DNA of 8,141 nucleotides from Rhodobacterales bacterium. Lineage in GTDB: Bacteria; Pseudomonadota; Alphaproteobacteria; Rhodobacterales; Rhodobacteraceae. The position numbers and the translations under genes were made by a program. The notes below the pieces were generated by a model. The model searched no databases. It worked only from the letters and a program-made list of their open reading frames with translations, and had not been told where the DNA came from. Location: the NCBI GenBank assembly GCA_013298675.1, contig JAAFIJ010000107.1:1-8141 (forward strand), read 5' to 3'. Shown in pieces: positions 7,298 to 8,141 of this stretch (position 1 is its first letter; every line of letters begins with the position of its first letter).

Positions 7298-8141
7298 TTA
7301 TTCTGCTGCTTCGGGTGTATCGCTTTGCGCGGTCGTGACTTCGTTTTGCACGGCCTTGACTACAGGCTTTCGAACCCGTGGTGCCTTGGCAGGTTTTTCC
7401 ACGACATCGGGCACAGGTGCCGAAGGTACGTCACGCGTTTCAGAGGCAACGGTCGGTTCAACAAAGGGTTCAGAGATAAAGCGCGGAAGCTTTGGCTCTT
7501 GTGTCACTGGCCGCTCTTGGCGTGGCTTTTCTTCGCGTGGACGATCGTCGCGTGGCTTTTCTTCACGTGGCCCCTCTTCCCGAGGTCTGTCATCGCGTGA
7601 ACGCTCCTCCCGGGGACGGTCATCACGGGGGCGCTCTTCACGTGGGCGGTCGTCGCGGCGGCGGTTTTCATCGCGGCGGCGGTTTTCTTCTCTTGGCCGG
7701 TCGTTCTGGTTACGGTCGTTTTGGTTACGGTCGCCCTGGTTGCGATCACCCTGTGGGCGATCAGATTGCGCGCGCTCTTGCTGAATGCGGTCGTCGCGCC
7801 GAGGCTGTTGCTGTCGTGCCATTTCGGGCAATTCTACTGCAAGAGAGTCATCGTCGCTGTTCACGCCAAAGCCTTCGGCGTTTGATGCATAGGGTGCGTC
7901 GCTGTCCGAGGTTTCGCTGCGATATTCATTGCGATCATTGCGGTAATCACGATCGGGGTTTTGGCGATCACGGTTGCCATTTTGGCCACCATTTTGTTGA
8001 CCCTGATTGGGTTGACCCTGATTCTGGGTCTGATACTGCTGACGCGCCTCTTGCTCGGCCGCCATTTCGCGGTTCGCTTCGGCCAAAAGGCGTGTGTAAT
8101 GCTCTGCGTGCTGCGAAAAGTTTTCCGCAGCGACACGGTCG
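7298..8141 (-). CDS. DUF4167 domain protein with long disordered tail, 5' end beyond the window
   Basis: The minus-strand frame is open to the right edge, so the true start is outside; 280 residues are visible. The first residues, DRVAAENFSQHAEHYTRLL, match the end of the DUF4167 domain (remembered family pattern GDRVAAEN..QHAEHY). After it come a Gln/Asn-rich stretch (about 30-75, counting from the edge), an acidic Ser/Asp stretch (about 76-105), and about 85 residues (127-211) made of Arg, Asp, Glu, Pro, Asn, Gln, Gly and Lys except for one Ser, arranged as tandem repeats. A less repetitive tail follows (LPRFISEPFVEP..., then a Lys/Arg/Pro/Val part). No membrane segment is visible. I know no established function. 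The Arg-rich disordered tail resembles RNA-binding or scaffold proteins, which is inference only. The gene converges on rsmA and ends at its own terminator. Confidence 0.88.
   Translation of the reverse strand, partial: DRVAAENFSQHAEHYTRLLAEANREMAAEQEARQQYQTQNQGQPNQGQQNGGQNGNRDRQNPDRDYRNDRNEYRSETSDSDAPYASNAEGFGVNSDDDSLAVELPEMARQQQPRRDDRIQQERAQSDRPQGDRNQGDRNQNDRNQNDRPREENRRRDENRRRDDRPREERPRDDRPREERSRDDRPREEGPREEKPRDDRPREEKPRQERPVTQEPKLPRFISEPFVEPTVASETRDVPSAPVPDVVEKPAKAPRVRKPVVKAVQNEVTTAQSDTPEAAE
7508..7657 (-). repeat. 30-base coding repeats, unit RDDRPREE-x-P
   Basis: Four copies of a ten-residue unit (RDDRPREERP, RDDRPREERS, RDDRPREEGP, RDDRPREEKP) occupy 7628-7657, 7598-7627, 7568-7597 and 7523-7552. 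Half copies REEKP (7553-7567) and RQERP (7508-7522) sit between and after them. The copies differ at third codon positions, so the array is not freshly duplicated. Each unit alternates basic and acidic residues and carries no hydrophobic residue. Confidence 0.85.
7652..7687 (-). repeat. 18-base direct repeat encoding ENRRRD twice
   Basis: Two adjacent 18-base units (7652-7669 and 7670-7687) differ at one base and encode ENRRRD-ENRRRD. They join the DRNQ repeats to the RDDRPREE array and overlap the latter by two residues. The near identity suggests a more recent duplication than the 30-base units. Confidence 0.8.
7701..7745 (-). repeat. 15-base coding repeats, unit DRNQ-G/N
   Basis: Three tandem 15-base units (7701-7715, 7716-7730, 7731-7745) encode a five-residue DRNQ period. 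The first two differ at one base; the third is more diverged. They lie in the disordered region of the DUF4167 protein, just before the Arg/Glu-rich units in the coding direction. Confidence 0.8.

Noticed and set aside
7508..7745. CRISPR-like array
   Set aside because: Units abut without spacers, have codon-sized periods, and lie within an open coding frame; they are protein repeats.
7335..7784. Plus-strand open frame of 149 residues rich in SSRGR repeats
   Set aside because: It is the antisense image of the Arg/Asp/Glu-rich repeats of the DUF4167 gene; the repeat periods match exactly and it has no ribosome site or recognisable domain.

Overview
The window reads as chromosomal DNA of an alphaproteobacterium, most likely a marine Rhodobacterales/Roseobacter-type organism. 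The reasons are the gene order lptF-lptG-lptD-surA-pdxA-rsmA, the Rhodobacterales-like protein sequences (LptD with a CxxC motif, a short SurA with one recognisable parvulin domain), a moderate GC content by eye, and a DUF4167 protein, a family I know mainly from Alphaproteobacteria. The species cannot be fixed from the sequence alone.

Positions 1-7284 hold six plus-strand genes that look like one transcription unit. lptF (cut by the left edge), lptG and lptD overlap by 4 and 1 bases. A 52-base gap precedes surA, surA and pdxA overlap by 1 base, and a 56-base leader that can fold into two hairpins precedes rsmA. The first three genes export lipopolysaccharide: LptF and LptG are the inner-membrane half of the LptB2FG extractor, and LptD is the outer-membrane translocon. 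SurA is the periplasmic chaperone that helps barrels such as LptD fold. PdxA makes an intermediate of pyridoxal phosphate, and RsmA dimethylates 16S rRNA. This is the enterobacterial lptD-surA-pdxA-rsmA order with lptFG placed directly upstream.

Positions 7298-8141 hold a minus-strand gene, cut by the right edge, for a DUF4167 protein with a very long disordered tail rich in Arg, Asp, Glu and Pro and encoded by tandem repeats. It converges on rsmA. Its intrinsic terminator lies across the rsmA stop codon.

No mobile element, CRISPR array, rRNA or tRNA gene was seen, and I see no new multi-gene system. The best leads are smaller. LptF appears to lack the membrane helix that normally follows its periplasmic domain. 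SurA has lost the usual parvulin histidines and carries a cryptic C-terminal domain with two cysteines. The rsmA ribosome-binding site sits inside a hairpin before a TTG start. The DUF4167 tail is built from repeats.
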